This document shows positions 52,201 to 62,339 of a DNA stretch of 64,000 nucleotides, piece after piece. The stretch is from the NCBI RefSeq assembly GCF_018320785.1, contig NC_054881.1, positions 43,562,424 to 43,626,423 on the forward strand, in the 5' to 3' direction. The stretch's first letter is position 1. Each line of letters starts with the position of its first letter. A model generated the notes under the pieces. The model was not told where the DNA came from. It saw nothing but the letters and a program-made list of their open reading frames with translations, and searched no databases. Position numbers and translations under genes: made by a program. The DNA is from Cheilinus undulatus (Eukaryota; Chordata; Actinopteri; Labriformes; Labridae).

Positions 52201-55200
52201 GGTAGGAGCGACCTGCATCCTGAAGAAGAAGTTTTCAGCCTCTCAGTTCTGGAGCGACTGCAGAAAATACAACGTGACGGTTTTCCAGTACATCGGAGAA
52301 CTCTGCAGATATCTCTGCAACCAGCCCAAGGTAATACTCTTTATATTCACATTTACATTATTCACATTTACATTATTCACATTTATATTATTCACATTAA
52401 TATTATTCACATTTACATTATTCACATTTATATTATTCACATTTATATTATTCACATTTACATTATTCACATTTATATTATTCACATTTATATTATTCAC
52501 ATTTATATTATTCACATTTAAAATATTCACATTTACATTATTCACATTTATATTATTCACATTTATATTATTCACATTTACCTTATTCACATTTACATTA
52601 TTCACATTTACATTATTCACATTTACATTATTCACATTTATATCATTCACATTTACATTATTCACATTTACATTATTCACATTTACATTATTCACATTTA
52701 TAATCTTCACATTTACATTATTCACATTTACATTATTCACATTTATATCATTCACATTTACATTATTCACATTTACATTATTCACATTTATATTATTCAC
52801 ATTTACATTATTCACATTTATATTATTCACATTTATATTATTGACATTTTTATAATATTCATATCTATTTTATTCACATTTATAATATTCACATTTATAT
52901 TATTGACATTTTTATAATATTCATATCTATTTTATTCACATTTACATTATTCACATTTACATTATTCACATTTACATTATTCACATTTATAATCTTCACA
53001 TTTACATTATTCACATTTACATTATTCACATTTACATTATTCACATTTATATTATTCACATTAATATTATTCACATTTACATTATTCACATTTATATTAT
53101 TCACATTTATATTATTCACATTTACATTATTCACATTTATATTATTCACATTTATATTATTCACATTTACATTATTCACATTTACATTATTCACATTTAC
53201 ATTATTCACATTTATATCATTCACATTTACATTATTCACATTTACATTATTCACATTTACATTATTCACATTTATATTATTCACATTTAAAATATTCACA
53301 TTTACATTATTCACATTTATAATCTTCACATTTACATTATTCACATTTACATTATTCACATTTATATCATTCACATTTACATTATTCACATTTACATTAT
53401 TCACATTTACATTATTCACATTTATATTATTCACATTTTTATAATATTCATATCTATTTTATTCACATTTATAATATTCACATTTATATTATTGACATTT
53501 TTATAATATTCATATCTATTTTATTCACATTTACATTATTCACATTTACATTATTCACATTTACATTATTCACATTTATAATCTTCACATTTACATTATT
53601 CACATTTATATTATTCACATTTACATTTTTCACATTTATAATCGTCACATTTATAATCTTCACATTTATATTATTCATCTTTTTATATTATTCACATTTA
53701 TAATATTCACATTTATATTATTGACATTTTTATAATATTCATATCTATTTTATTCACATTTATAATATTCACATTTATATTATTGACACATTTATAATAT
53801 TCATATCTATTTTATTCACATTTATAATATTCACATTTATATTATTGACACATTTATAATATTCATATCTATTTTATTCATATTTATAGTATTCACAGTC
53901 CCTCTTTACTTTGGTAAATTTCCATTAGTCATGGTCATCTTTAAGGTTTTCCTGTAGTTTTAACATTCTGGCTCCTTGGCAGTGAGAATAAAGTGAACAT
54001 GGCCCTCTCAGAGACTAAATTGCCCGTCTCTGCCGTAGAGCCCTCTGCTTCTGTAGCTGCTTTTCTTGCTGCTCATTGCATGGTTCACTGCTGGGCTTCT
54101 TTCCTCTCAGCTGGTAAATCTGACTTCTTCTTTATGTTTATTAACTCACAGTAAACCACTGGTCAGTGGAAATCTTTGTTTTCTTCTCTACTTAGATCTG
54201 TTTGTCTCTTCTGTTATTCCTGTCATTATGTAATTATGACCCAACATCAGAACCAGCCTCTCATTGGCTCAGGTTCAGGTCTAAGTCCAGGTCCTGGTCC
54301 GGTTCCAGGTCCTGGTCAGACATGGGAACTTCATGAATGAGAGAGAGTCCCATCAGAGTGATGGAAGCCTCTCTGAGTGTCCTCCTCTTACAGTGGAGGA
54401 TCCTGGTGAACAGTCAGAGAAACGTTGAGCAGGACGGTGATAGGAGACAAGCAGAGGCTTTGTCTGAGCGTTAGGATCCTCCCGTGGTCTACACAGACGC
54501 ACGCAGAGCGAGGGCAGGGCCCGTCCTCGTCAGACTCAAAGTCCTCTTTGTTTCTCAGCTGTTATTTGGCCGTGTGGGCGGCGGGGACACGGAGGGGGCG
54601 ATGGCCTGGACTGTCCTCTGAGCTGATTGGTGGAGTAAGGATGTGGACGGGGACACGTACGACGACTCATTTATCAGCCGTGTGCACGCGTGCATGAAGA
54701 TTCATTACTGTTGGTGATCAAAGACGCAGAAACAAAGAAGTCTTTAAACTGAGGACCAAATACCAGCAGGAGACACAGAAGTCTGGTTTCATGTTTTTAT
54801 GCCTCCATGTCTGTGATCGCTGCAGGCTCCATGTTCTAAGTTCTCCGTCTGTCCGTCTGCAGGCTCCATGTTCTAAGTTCTCCGTCTGTCCGTCTGCAGG
54901 CTCCATGTTCTAAGTTCTCCGTCTGTCCGTCTGCAGGCTCCATGTTTTTAGTTCTCCGTCTGTCCGTCTGCAGGCTCCATGTTTTTTATTCTCCGTCTGT
55001 CCGTCTGCAGGCTCCATGTTCATACCCTGGTCTTAAACCTAACACCCCTAGAACACCCATCCTGGATTTCTTGGCCCTTACAGACCCCCAATAACACAGA
55101 CGGTTTATTTAGATATCAGCAATCATGTGAAACTTTTCTGTCCTCAGCTTTTACAGAAGATTGAACCCTAACTCTTTAAAGGCTCATAAATTGCTTGTTT

Positions 55201-58200
55201 TTTTGTTTATCATGATGTATGCACATAGGAGACATATTTAGATCTAAATCATTAAAAACCATCTAAATGAACCCTCTAATAGTGACTGTCTGGTGTGCTG
55301 ACGTCTTTCTTTCTCCCTCCATAGTCGGATCAGGATAAAAACCACCGGGTGGTGATGGGCGTGGGGAACGGGCTGCGGCCGGACGTCTGGAGGGAGTTTC
55401 AGAGACGCTTTGGGGACATAAAGATGTGCGAGGTGTACGGATCGACAGAGGGAAATCTGTGCTTCATGAACCACATCGGAAAAATCGGGACAGTGGGACG
55501 CTCCAACTTCTTCTACAGGGTGAGACATGGGGCGGGCAGCTTCATCCTGATCATCTGAACGGTTTGGTTGAACATTTATCAATTATGCAAGAACAGAACA
55601 AATCTATCATGGCTGTATTGATTTTTTAAACACTCAGATTTGCCAGCGAGTTGGTTTAATGGAGCGCCAGCATGAGGGGAGGAAATCTGTGCCAGGAAAT
55701 GGAAAAATCCTTTCAAAATAAAGTCCAGTTTAAAACCCAGGAAACAGGACCAACCAGTAAAAGGCCAGCAACCATCACTATGACCGTGAACTCCTCCAAT
55801 CAGAGGGCCAGCAAAGGGTTAATGTTGTTGATGTACACTCTCCTTATTCCTAGAAAACACAGAAGGAGAGAGAGGAGGCGTTTGATTGTATTTCATGCCT
55901 AGCACCAGGTGCTGAGGGATGTGGAGCATGCTCACGTCTGTTTGACACTTTCTAAGAATTCCTCTGAGGACAGAATCCCTGAAGTCTGTCTCAGTAAACA
56001 CGTGAGCGCTAGCCGCTCTGTCTTTAGGTTATCAGCTGTATATGAGAGCTGCAGCCAGCGTTCTAGAGAGAATATGTCAGCTCTGTGCTGTTTACACCAC
56101 TCCACATGAAGTTATTTAAGGTCAGAGCAGCTCCAAACCTCCTCAGCTGTCCGCTCTCTCTCTCAGGGGGTCGGTAAAGAACACGTGATGAAAGCTGCAG
56201 AGAAACAACGGATGAGCTTCAGTTTCACTATAATTACACAACAAGACTTTAATGCTTTTATACAGACAAGTTTAGCTCAGTTTATCCTGATGATGAGGAC
56301 TCAGTAAAGCTCTGAACTGTAGAGTTCAGTGTTAGACTCATAGCCTGCTGGTGTTTGCATTTAAAGAGACAGGAACGATTCATCCAAATGAACAACATGC
56401 AGGGAAGCACCATGCTCAGATGCACGAGGACGGAATAGTTAAAGAAAGATAAAACCAGTGGTCACTGAAATAACTGTAAACTGATGAAAGTAAATAAAAA
56501 TGGACTGAAAATTAACTCCTGACATCAGACATGGCTTTTGGATTGTGGTTCAACAGAAGCATCAAACTCACGATGGAAAAGTAAATCAGCACGGCTTGGT
56601 TTGGCTCAGGTAGGGTTAAAAAAGCCCGACTGCTGCGTTACAGTAAAAACGGTGTTCATTTATCAGTTTCAGCTGGAATAAGTTTGGAAATATCAGCTAC
56701 TGGCAAAAATCCTTTATCATGCATCTCTGCTAAAGACTGATCCTGTGATTATGTCGAGTATTTTAACTGCATGGCAGCTCTGCTTTACTTTAGGACAGTC
56801 ACGCATCATAAAGATAACCCCGTTCTCTCTAAGTGCTGAGCTGCTCATCAGTCCCTCCCTGCAGGAGAAGCAGAGTCTAACACGGCCGCTGAGACCACCT
56901 GGTGAAGGGGGGCTAAAGAGCTTAGAGGAGATCTACAGGTCATGTATTATCCAGGATGTTTAAATGGCCTCAATCAGAGGGTCTATGGGGGGTCAGACCT
57001 TCAGACTTCGTGGACTCAGTGTCAGGAGCACATCTGAACCTGAATGCTCGTCCAGCAGAGAACCAACCAGGATGTTAGCGTGGCACCAAACACCTGTGGG
57101 TTTATTTTACTCAGTCTTTGGATTATTGCTCAAATCCAGATAGTAATAAAAATATAATATAACCCTAAATAAAGATATAATATAACCCTTAATAAAATAT
57201 AATATAACCCTAAATAAAGATATAATATAACCCTTAATAAAATATAATATAACCCTAAATAAAGATATAATATAACCCTTAATAAAATATAATATAACCC
57301 TAAATAAAGATATAATATAACCCTTAATAAAATATAATATAACCCTAAATAAAGATATAATATAACCCTTAATAAAATATAATATAACCCTAAATAAACA
57401 TATAATATAACCCTTAATAAAATATAATATAACCCTAAATAAAGATATAATATAACCCTTAATAAAATATAATATAACCCTAAATAGAAATATAATATAT
57501 AAGCCATAATAAAATATAAAACAACCCTAATTAGAAATATAATATATAAGCCTTAATAAAATATAATACAACCCTTAAAAAAATTTAATATGACTCTTAA
57601 AAAATATAATGTAACCCTTAATAAAATATAATAATACCCTGAATATAAATGTGATATATAAGCCCTAATAAAAAATAATAAAACCTTTAATTAAAATAAG
57701 TATAACCCTTAATAAAATATATCATAACCCTTAATTAAAATATAATATAACCCTTAATTAATATATAATATAACCCTTAATAAAATATAATATAACCCTA
57801 AATAAAGATATAATATAACCCTTAATAAAATATAATATAACCCTAAATAAAGATATAATATAATCCTTAATTAAAATATAATATAACCCTAAATAAAGAT
57901 ATAATATAACCCTTAATAAAATATAATATAACCCTTAATAAAGATATAATATAACCCTTAATAAAATATAATATAACCCTTAATAAAGATATAATATAAC
58001 CCTTAATAAAGATATAATATAACCCTTAATAAAGATATAATATAACCCTTAATAAAATATAATATAACCCTTAATAAAATATAATATAACCCTTAATAAA
58101 GATATAATATAACCCTTAATAAAATATAATATAACCCTTAATAAAGATATAATATAACCCTTAATAAAATATAATATAACCCTTAATAAAGATATAATAT

Positions 58201-61200
58201 AACCCTTAATAAAATATAATATAACCCTTAATAAAATAGAATACAAACCTAAATAGAAATATAATATATAACCCTTAATAAAATATAATATAGCCTGTAA
58301 TTAAATTATAATCCAAGATAGAATAGCTAATTAAATACAACAGGCTTCTTTATATGACCAAAGATAACTCAGCTGTGTAGATCATCAGTATATCTTGGTC
58401 TTTATTCTCTTAAAATAACATTTTGTTGAAGTTCTAAATTCACTTAGAACTAGAAAAACAGGATAAAACACAAACATGTTTAAGTGAGTACAACAATTAA
58501 TATTTCTTTTCAGAAAACTCTGAATATTTTAACAGTGTTGTCTGATTTTTGTCCCGTTTATGGTTATTTCTGTAAACTACAGTTCCATATTCTGGTTTCT
58601 GGATTTATTTTATTTAAAACTGATATACTTCGTTCCTCTCTGAAATTGCCGAGTCATGAATGCATGTGCTGACTCGGCAGAATCCTGGACTGGGTTTTGG
58701 TGCAGACAACCAAACGTGGATCTTGGTCTGAAGAGATTAGGGGTCGGTTTGAAGGATGAGCGGTGAGCATCTTCAGCGGTTTTATCTCCTCTAAAGCTTC
58801 GGGTTAATCAGACGAGTTACCAAACACACGCCTCACGTTTTTAGCTCCATAATCCCTGACCCGGACTATTCTTAGAGCGCCGACACAAAAACCTACCAGA
58901 GAAACGTTATTAAAGGTGAGAAAGTTACCGAACCTCAGCGTTACAGCAGCAGTCTGTTCTATAACAGTTTAAAAGTTATTTTTAGATTTACTGTCAGAGC
59001 GCTTCAGTCTGAGGAGGAACACGCTGCTGTACATTCCTACACAGATAAGGATGCACACTGGTCTGTGACACCATGTGTCTTTAACATATGGAGATTTAAA
59101 ACTCATCCTGCAGAGGTGAAGGAAGCCTTCACTAAAGGGTTAGATTTAATCTGGGGGCTTCACTGTCAGACTGGTTCTTAAATACGGGGTTTAAAGTCGG
59201 GCCTCCTACCAGGTTAGGTCAGCAGGACTCGTTTGAGAAAGAGACCTCTAAGAGGTGATAATTTAATGAAGAATAATAAAACAATTAAGACTGATGTAAC
59301 AATTAAGACTGATGTAACAATTAAGACTGATGTAACAACTAAGACTGATGTAACAATTAAGACTGATGTAACAATTAAGACTGATGTAACAATTAAGACT
59401 GATGTAACAACTAAGACTGATGTAACAATTAAGACTGATGTAACAATTAAGACTGATGTAACAATTAAGACTGATGTAACAACTAAGACTGATGTAACAA
59501 TTAAGACTGATGTAACAATTAAGACTGATGTAACAACTAAGACTGATGTAACAATTAAGACTGATGTAACAACAGCTTATAATGTAACAAAATGTAACAA
59601 AAATTCATAATGTAGCAAAAATGTAACAAAACTCATTATGTAACAAAAATGTAACAAAACTCATAATGTAGCAAAGATGTAACAAAACTCATAATGTAGC
59701 AAAAATGTAACAAAACTCATAATGTAGCAAAGATGTAACAAAACTCATAATGTAACAAAAATGTAACAAAAACTTACACTGTTGCAATAATGTAACAAAA
59801 ACTTACCATGTAGCAAAGCTGTAACAAAAACAACATGTAACAAAGGTCTAACAAAGACTCATAATGTAACAAAATGTAACAAAAACTCATAATGTAGCAA
59901 AGAAGAAGCAGAACTCGTAACATCTAGTCAAATGTAACAACATGCTGCTGTTACATTTTGATTCTGTTGTTACGTTTAAAGCATGCCACTGTTTTTCACT
60001 TTAGAAATGAATGTAAATAATTATGAGATCTGATGTAAAAATTATCAAAGGAAAATGATGTCTGAAAACATCTGACAGTGTGATGACCCTGGATCTGAGG
60101 CTCATATTTCTCCTGCTTTATTGTCAATGATATATCCCTATCTATATTATATATATATATATCTATATCTATATTATATATATCTCTATCTATATTATAT
60201 ATATATCTATATTATATATATCTCTATCTATATTATATATATCTATATTATATATATCTCTATCTATATTATATATATCTATATTATATATATCTCTATC
60301 TATATTATATATATCTATATTATATATATCTCTATCTATATTATATATCTATCTATCTCTATCTATATTATATATCTATCTATCTATATCTATATTATAT
60401 ATATTTCTATCTGCAGCATTCATGTCTGATGTCTCTGCAGCATTCATGTCTGATGTTTCTGCAGCATTCATGTCTGATGTCTCTGCAGCATTCATGTCTG
60501 ATGTTTCTGCAGCTGCTGTTTAAGTACGACCTGGTGAAGTACGACATGGTGAAAGACGAACCGGTCAAAGATCAGCACGGCTTCTGTCAGCGAGTGAACA
60601 CTGGTAAAGAACAGGAACCTCAGTTTGTAAATCTAGTTTCCTGGCTCTGTTTCTCTGACCACGGGTCCCGCTGTTCCTCTCAGGTGAGACGGGTCTGCTC
60701 CTGTCCAAGGTCAGCGCCCTCAGCCCGTTCTTCGGCTACGCCGGGAGCAAACACCTGACGGAGAAGAAGCTGATCAGGAACGTGTTCGTCAAAGGAGACG
60801 CTTATTTTAACACGGGAGACCTGATGTCTGAAGACCAGGAGGGGTTCATCAGCTTCAGAGACCGAGTGGGAGACACGTTCAGGTACGGACCGCCAGGTGT
60901 TTCGGTCTTAGTGCAGGTACGGATCATACACCTGTGTGGAACCAGAACGTTCTAGAGGGCAGAGAGAGCTGAGGACAGGAGCGGCTACCTGAGTGAAGAC
61001 TAACAGTCTGTGAGGAAGATCCTACAGATATTAACACTGATGTTCTCACGTTCTTATGTTCTCATGTTCTAATGTTCTCACGTTCTTACGTTTTCATGTA
61101 CTCATGTTCTTATGTTCTCATTTCCTTACATTCTCATATTTTCACGTTCTTACGTTCTCATGTTCTCGTGTTCTCATGTTCTCATGTTCTCATGCTCTCA

Positions 61201-62203
61201 GGTGGAAAGGAGAGAATGTTGCAACCACAGAGGTGACAGAGATTTTGGGTCAGGTTGAGTTCATACAGGAAGTGAACGTCTACGGAGTAGAAATCAGAGG
61301 TAACGGAGCGTTTTCTACTTCCTGTTGTTTTTGGACTTTTAGTGAAAATGTGAAATGTCAGCACTCAGGATAAAGTCCTGGTCGTTTGAATGAAGCAGAA
61401 TCTGCTGATGAAGCGTCTGTTTTTCCCCAGTGATGTTGGACTTTATGAAAAGTGCTGATCTCGAGGTTTTTGCCCTTTAATTCTAGTCGGAGTTTCACTG
61501 ATGTCTGTTTTTTTTACCAGGACACGAGGGCAGAGCAGGAATGGCGGCCATGATTGTTCGACCGGGGTTCTCCTTCGATGGAAAGAAGCTGTTTGATCAT
61601 GTGACCAAGGAGCTGCCGGCGTACGCCCGCCCTCTCTTCATCAGACTACAGGTAACAGACCGCAGCTGCATCAGAACGTGTTTTAAGTGAAGGTTTTCTT
61701 TAGCTTTAGTTCTGGTAGCTGCTAGAATGTGGTGGTGAGGCAGCAGGGAGGTTCAGGGTAGTCAGAGGAAGTTACTCAGTCTCCTCTGATGATTCTTCCA
61801 GTCAGACGCTGAACTGTTGTTGGAGGACGGTGAACGCACCATCGTCTCATCTCTGCCCCCTTCACGTACCAGCAGAGATCTAAACTCAGCCCTCAGTCAT
61901 GCTCACAAAACATGTAGTTCTGATTTTTAAGAGCATGTTGTGATTTTTTGGTGACTAATTTCATTAACCTAAGTTTTTAAATGTCTTTTTCATGAATTTT
62001 GCCGATGTCGGTGTTTTGTGCCTCAGGAGGAGATGGAGATGACGAGCACGTTCAAGCAGCAGAAGTTCCAGCTGGTTCAGAGCGGTTTTAACCCGTCGTC
62101 CATCTCCGACCCTCTGTTCGTCATCGATGCTCAACAGAAGGTTTACGTCCCTCTGACGGACACGATCTACCAGAGCATTGTCAGCGGGGAGAGGAAACTC
62201 TAA
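31224..62203 (+). CDS. slc27a6: Long-chain fatty acid transport protein 6 / acyl-CoA synthetase, complete coding sequence
   Basis: FATP family membrane protein that activates and imports long-chain fatty acids. Exons: 31224-31710, 43680-43889, 47037-47195, 52206-52330, 55325-55519, 60513-60603, 60684-60882, 61202-61299, 61521-61651, 62027-62203. All borders are AG/GT, phases agree, and the result is 623 residues (human FATP6: 619). A hydrophobic N-terminal segment (about 5-30) is followed by PYFWRDL and FVIYDG. The AMP-binding loop [12 protein letters not shown] is at 225-236, split between exons 2 and 3. Then come the FATP signature region YGSTEGN (365-371), NTGDL (465-469) and [12 protein letters not shown] (489-500). 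[14 protein letters not shown] and the family-like end favour FATP6 over FATP2, and synteny with lmnb1-marchf3 agrees. An in-frame ATG at 31107 would add 39 residues; I chose 31224 because it aligns with the family start. Confidence 0.92.
31711..32081. other. slc27a6 intron 1, 5' part
   Basis: Intron start after the donor GTAGGC. No feature recognised. Confidence 0.5.
32082..36260. repeat. 40-bp satellite array, about 104 copies
   Basis: Unit: CATATGTGGCCGATCATCGC then TCTGATCGATTATTGATGTC. Variable sites are GATCG/GATTG, CATCGC/CATGGC and GTCCATA/GTTGATA. The array is near-perfect except at 33040-33470, where units are shortened by single-base losses. The right edge (35930-36250) carries extra substitutions. 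It lies in slc27a6 intron 1 and makes up about a third of that intron. Confidence 0.98.
36261..36697. other. slc27a6 intron 1, unique stretch
   Basis: No gene, RNA or repeat recognised. Confidence 0.5.
36706..37205 (+). mobile_element. hAT-type non-autonomous element, TAGGGCTG family, copy 3
   Basis: 500 bp, starting TAGGTCTGGG and ending CAGCCCTA, flanked by the exact 8-bp duplication ATTGATAC at 36698-36705 and 37206-37213. It is the most complete of the three copies and shows the uninterrupted structure of the copies at 2834 and 12548. No coding capacity. Confidence 0.9.
37214..39670. other. slc27a6 intron 1, mixed sequence
   Basis: No gene recognised. At 37765-37855 a fragment with GAGGAGGACAGTAGATGGAG, ACCCGGGC and CTACATGGGGGCGCC is related to the element at 39675. 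Confidence 0.45.
39675..39857. mobile_element. Short interspersed element with a GATTCAAACCCGGG box
   Basis: A block beginning TTTTTAAGGTTTATTTC and containing GACAGTGGATAGACTC, ACATGCGGTAAAGGG, GGATTCAAACCCGGG, GCGTACATGGG and AACCACTCGACC. A partial relative lies at 37765-37855. Dispersed copies of this kind are common in fish. The GGTTCRAAYCC-like box resembles a tRNA B box, but no full tRNA fold is present. Confidence 0.5.
39858..41600. other. slc27a6 intron 1, ordinary sequence
   Basis: From about 39860 to 40640 there are loose imperfect repeats around CAGCAGCACCAAAAA, CCTAGACTC and TTTTCATNC, which suggests an old decayed duplication series. No gene recognised. Confidence 0.4.
41605..41877. 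repeat. 17-19-bp GC-rich minisatellite, about 15 copies
   Basis: Unit: CTGGAGATCTAGGGGCCC with one or two variable C bases; variants GGGGATC and AGAGGCC. In slc27a6 intron 1. Confidence 0.92.
42195..42842. repeat. (CCAT)n tetranucleotide array with ATCAATC interruptions
   Basis: Runs of CCAT are punctuated by CATCATCAATCATC and CATCAACCATC, with blocks of 70-100 bp repeated. It sits about 180 bp left of an L2-like tail (43020-43105), whose family often ends in such a microsatellite. Confidence 0.95.
43020..43105 (+). mobile_element. L2-like LINE 3' tail fragment
   Basis: CCTGTGATTGGCTGGTGACC, CAGTGCAGGCTGGGC and AGGCTCCATCCCGGGATC are followed by GGATTGAAGGATGG, resembling the 3' end shared by fish L2-type LINEs and their SINEs. 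Only the tail is present. Confidence 0.55.
43890..47036. other. slc27a6 intron 2
   Basis: 3.1 kb with no recognised gene. A 110-codon frame at 46386-46718 has no known domain and overlaps another frame. I see no strong repeats apart from short dispersed fragments near 44130-44220. Confidence 0.45.
47196..49329. other. slc27a6 intron 3, 5' part
   Basis: No recognisable feature; short frames only. Confidence 0.45.
49330..50010. repeat. Decayed A/G-rich tandem repeat (GTGGCAAAAATGGGTTA theme)
   Basis: Loose repeats of AAAAATGGGT, AAAAGTGGCAAA and GGGTTACAGAGGCAAA. This is the complement of the theme inside the hAT element at 12873-13806, so it may be the core of a related element whose ends have decayed. 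No terminal repeats found. Confidence 0.7.
50030..50592. repeat. 24-bp minisatellite, about 23 copies
   Basis: Unit: GTTTATCAGGGTCC then AGTCTCTGGG. Several copies are 23 bp (one G lost), so frames shift inside the array. In slc27a6 intron 3. Confidence 0.95.
50593..51739. other. slc27a6 intron 3, middle
   Basis: No gene or repeat recognised. Confidence 0.45.
51740..52090. repeat. Second decayed A/G-rich tandem repeat
   Basis: The same theme as at 49330-50010 (AAAAATGGG, GTGGCAAAAA, GGGTTACAGAGGCAGAAA) ends about 115 bp before slc27a6 exon 4. The two tracts are separated by the 24-bp array and unique sequence. Confidence 0.65.
52333..53895. repeat. 15-bp AT-rich minisatellite, about 100 copies
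   Basis: Unit: TTCACATTTAYATTA with ATCATT, AATCTT and AAATATT variants. It starts two bases after the slc27a6 exon 4 donor. The right third mixes in a longer block with ATTGACATTTTTATAAT and ATATCTATTTTATTC. Open frames of 180-195 codons on both strands (TFTLF and NVNNV) come from the 15-bp period. Confidence 0.96.
53896..54827. other. slc27a6 intron 4, middle
   Basis: No gene or repeat recognised; a short GGTCCTGGTCCGG-type direct repeat lies near 54270-54320. Confidence 0.45.
54828..55020. repeat. 37-bp minisatellite, about 5 copies
   Basis: Unit: GCTCCATGTTCTAAG then TTCTCCGTCTGTCCG and TCTGCAG. Each copy contains a pyrimidine run ending in TCTGCAG, an acceptor-like string, about 300-500 bp before the true exon 5 acceptor. 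Confidence 0.93.
55520..57147. other. slc27a6 intron 5, 5' part
   Basis: No gene or strong repeat recognised. Confidence 0.45.
57148..58300. repeat. 21-24-bp AT-rich minisatellite, about 50 copies
   Basis: Units alternate between AATAAAATATAATATAACCC and AATAAAGATATAATATAACCC, linked by TA or TTA. The middle (57490-57760) is more decayed. The outer parts are very regular, which suggests two separate expansions. Confidence 0.95.
58301..59278. other. slc27a6 intron 5, middle
   Basis: No gene or repeat recognised. Confidence 0.45.
59279..59573. repeat. 18-bp minisatellite, about 16 copies
   Basis: Unit: AATTAAGACTGATGTAAC, with an AACTAAG variant recurring every third to fourth copy. Confidence 0.95.
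59574..59945. repeat. Diverged repeat (ATGTAACAAAACTCATA theme)
   Basis: Copies of AATGTAGCAAARATGTAAC and AAAACTCATAATGTA of 25-30 bp, decaying to the right. They share the GATGTAACAA string with the adjacent 18-bp array. The run is followed by a small foldback, AAATGTAACA/TGTTACATTT, at about 59939-59967. Confidence 0.85.
60130..60412. repeat. (TATATC/TATTATA)n microsatellite
   Basis: AT-rich array of CTATATTATATATAT and CTCTATCTATATTATA blocks of about 36 bp, directly upstream of the splice-acceptor minisatellite. Confidence 0.93.
60417..60512 (+). repeat. 24-bp minisatellite carrying repeated splice acceptors of slc27a6 exon 6
   Basis: Four copies of a 24-bp unit, each reading CATTCATGTCTGATG then TYTCTGCAG, run directly into exon 6. 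Together with the upstream TTTCTATCTGCAG, this puts AG acceptors at 60416, 60440, 60464, 60488 and 60512. The distal one (60512) gives the family-conserved protein. Each unit is open in the exon 6 frame and encodes HSCLM(S/F)LQ. Confidence 0.85.
61040..61200. repeat. 8-bp pyrimidine-rich repeat at the slc27a6 exon 8 acceptor
   Basis: About 20 copies of ATGTTCTC/ACGTTCTT run up to the acceptor CATGCTCTCAG. The repeat itself supplies the polypyrimidine tract of exon 8. Confidence 0.88.
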
Positions 62204-62333
62204 AACTGTGAGGAAACGTCACGTTAGCTTTTTAAATTCAACCCTGCGAGTCTGCAATCATGTTTGTGAAGTCTGGATGAAGAGCTATGGACTGGACGTG
62301 TGAGGGAGGGAGATCCTCTCACCTTTTTCTCTT

Positions 62334-62339
62334 AATAAA
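62334..62339 (+). terminator. slc27a6: Polyadenylation signal of slc27a6
   Basis: AATAAA lies 130 bp past the slc27a6 stop codon and is followed by T-rich sequence. It implies a short 3' UTR. Confidence 0.6.

Noticed and set aside
52243..53434. Asn/Val-rich 180-195-codon minus frames
   Set aside because: Generated by the 15-bp AT-rich array in slc27a6 intron 4.
57148..58300. Interstitial telomeric sequence, because AACCCTAA occurs repeatedly
   Set aside because: CCCTAA appears only once per 22-bp AT-rich unit and never in tandem. It is an ordinary minisatellite.
31224..62203. Assignment to slc27a2 or slc27a1 instead of slc27a6
   Set aside because: The residues around [12 protein letters not shown], the protein length and the neighbouring lmnb1-marchf3 pair fit slc27a6 better. 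A phylogeny would settle it.
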